In this document: piece after piece, positions 4,730 through 5,217 of the stretch
Numbering within the stretch: position 1 is the first letter of the stretch
Layout of the letters: each line of letters opens with the position of its first letter
Source of the DNA: Leptolyngbya sp. SIO4C5
Lineage (GTDB): Bacteria > Cyanobacteriota > Cyanobacteriia > Phormidesmidales > Phormidesmidaceae
NCBI GenBank assembly: GCA_010671965.1
Contig: JAAHIC010000375.1
Coordinates: forward strand, 1 to 5,217
Direction of reading: 5' to 3'
DNA: 5,217 nucleotides
Position numbers and translations under genes: made by a program
Notes under the pieces: generated by a model
Database searches by the model: none
Told to the model about the DNA's origin: nothing
Seen by the model: only the letters and a program-made list of their open reading frames with translations

Positions 4730-5217
4730 GTCAGCGGCTCTGTCCGTTCGGCAATCACCGCATAAAAGGGATCGCCGCCGCCAACTCCCAGCATTTGCAA
4801 AAAACTGGGCAGGGTAGAGGCTCGCTCAACGACCTCAGGCGTACTGAATCCCGACACTGACCGGAAATAGCGCTTGACTAGCTCAACTCGTGCCGTTTCG
4901 CTGTTGTCGCGCCAAGCCGCGATCGCCTTCTGGTAAAACATGCGGTTAGAAAAGCTGACAATGGCAATTCCACCGGGCTTGAGAATGCGGTAGATCTCAG
5001 CGAAGACTTTTTCGGGATATTGCAGGTACTGCACCGAAACCGTATTGAGCACTGCGTCAAACGATTGGTCCTCAAACGGTAGGTGCTGGTTCTCGTTGAG
5101 GTTTTGGACGAAGTAGTGATCTAGCCGGGGGTTTTTAGCCAGTTCCTCAGCATTGAGGCCGTGACCGTCTACCCGCTCGAAAGTGAGGTCCTCTGGCAGG
5201 TGCGAGACCCAGCTACA
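4726..5217 (-). CDS. SAM-dependent class I methyltransferase, 5' end outside window
   Basis: The minus-strand frame is open from the right edge to TAA at 4728-4726, giving the last 163 residues. The visible part begins with CSWVSHLPEDL and continues with LNAEELAKNPRLD, a post-I region ending in NLNENQHLPFEDQSFDAV (motif II/acidic region of the methyltransferase 11 type), then VSVQYLQYPEKVFAEIYRIL, KPGG (motif III loop) and IVSFSNRMF. The SAM-binding glycine motif I must lie upstream, outside the window. This pattern fits a Methyltransf_11-like enzyme; the methyl acceptor cannot be told. A GTG at 5052 lies in frame but is an internal Val (FDAVLNTV), not the start. The C-terminal part (about the last 60 residues) carries FSTPEVVERAS and DPFYAVIAER, completing the fold. 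The gene converges on the pentapeptide gene with overlapping stops. Confidence 0.85.
   Translation of the reverse strand, partial: CSWVSHLPEDLTFERVDGHGLNAEELAKNPRLDHYFVQNLNENQHLPFEDQSFDAVLNTVSVQYLQYPEKVFAEIYRILKPGGIAIVSFSNRMFYQKAIAAWRDNSETARVELVKRYFRSVSGFSTPEVVERASTLPSFLQMLGVGGGDPFYAVIAERTEPLT

Larger units (their letters stand above)
153..4926. repeat. Dispersed HIP1 octamers (GCGATCGC), 11 copies
   Basis: GCGATCGC starts at 153, 365, 811, 1048, 1199, 2142, 2506, 2996, 3748, 4292 and 4919, about one per 470 bp. This octamer is the highly iterated palindrome of many cyanobacteria and is the main evidence for the host group. Ten of the copies are inside clear coding sequence on either strand and one (153) is at the 3' end of the small leftward gene, so all are within genes. 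None falls in the low-complexity linker or the intergenic gaps. Confidence 0.95.

Noticed and set aside
5050..5052. GTG at 5052 as the methyltransferase start
   Set aside because: The same frame stays open to the right edge and encodes methyltransferase motifs before it (LNAEELA, LPFEDQSFDA), so the GTG is internal.
4878..5075. Second minus-strand frame of 65 codons inside the methyltransferase gene
   Set aside because: It is out of frame with the methyltransferase, whose motifs (FDAV, KPGG) are clear in the other frame.

Overview
The window is almost certainly chromosomal DNA from a cyanobacterium. The palindrome GCGATCGC (HIP1) occurs 11 times in 5.2 kb, where chance predicts about 0.1. 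The pentapeptide-repeat protein and the purine-rich low-complexity repeat in the middle of the window are also typical of filamentous and other large-genome cyanobacteria. The exact genus cannot be read from the sequence.

Layout. Positions 1-143 hold no gene I can support, but contain a perfect 9-bp inverted repeat (85-111) that probably ends the leftward gene next to it. That gene (144-434, minus) encodes a 96-residue protein with one membrane segment and no known function. A divergent gap of about 170 bp with a 12-bp tandem repeat separates it from the main feature, a rightward two-gene unit. Its first gene (607-2583) is a fusion of a thiolase-fold beta-ketoacyl synthase III of the StlD/DarB type with a heme-oxygenase-like diiron oxidase domain. 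The linker is built from a repeat-like purine/pyrimidine low-complexity sequence. The second gene (2583-3548) starts on the stop codon of the first (TGATG, with a good Shine-Dalgarno) and encodes a membrane-associated protein of unknown function. After a 140-bp gap with a long stem-loop comes a pentapeptide-repeat protein (3689-4729) with a hidden 90-residue higher-order period. Its stop codon overlaps the stop codon of a leftward SAM-dependent methyltransferase gene that runs off the right edge (4726-5217).

How the genes may work together. The ketosynthase has an intact Cys-His-Asn triad. By family it should condense acyl thioesters, and in the DarB/StlD group these become cyclohexanedione or dialkylresorcinol-type lipids. 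The fused diiron domain would then oxidise, desaturate or cleave the condensation product. The coupled membrane-associated protein could position the substrate or carry out a further step. No ACP, aromatase or transporter is visible here, so the product is unknown. This unit is the best candidate for an undescribed system in the window. The pentapeptide protein and the methyltransferase show no clear functional link to it.
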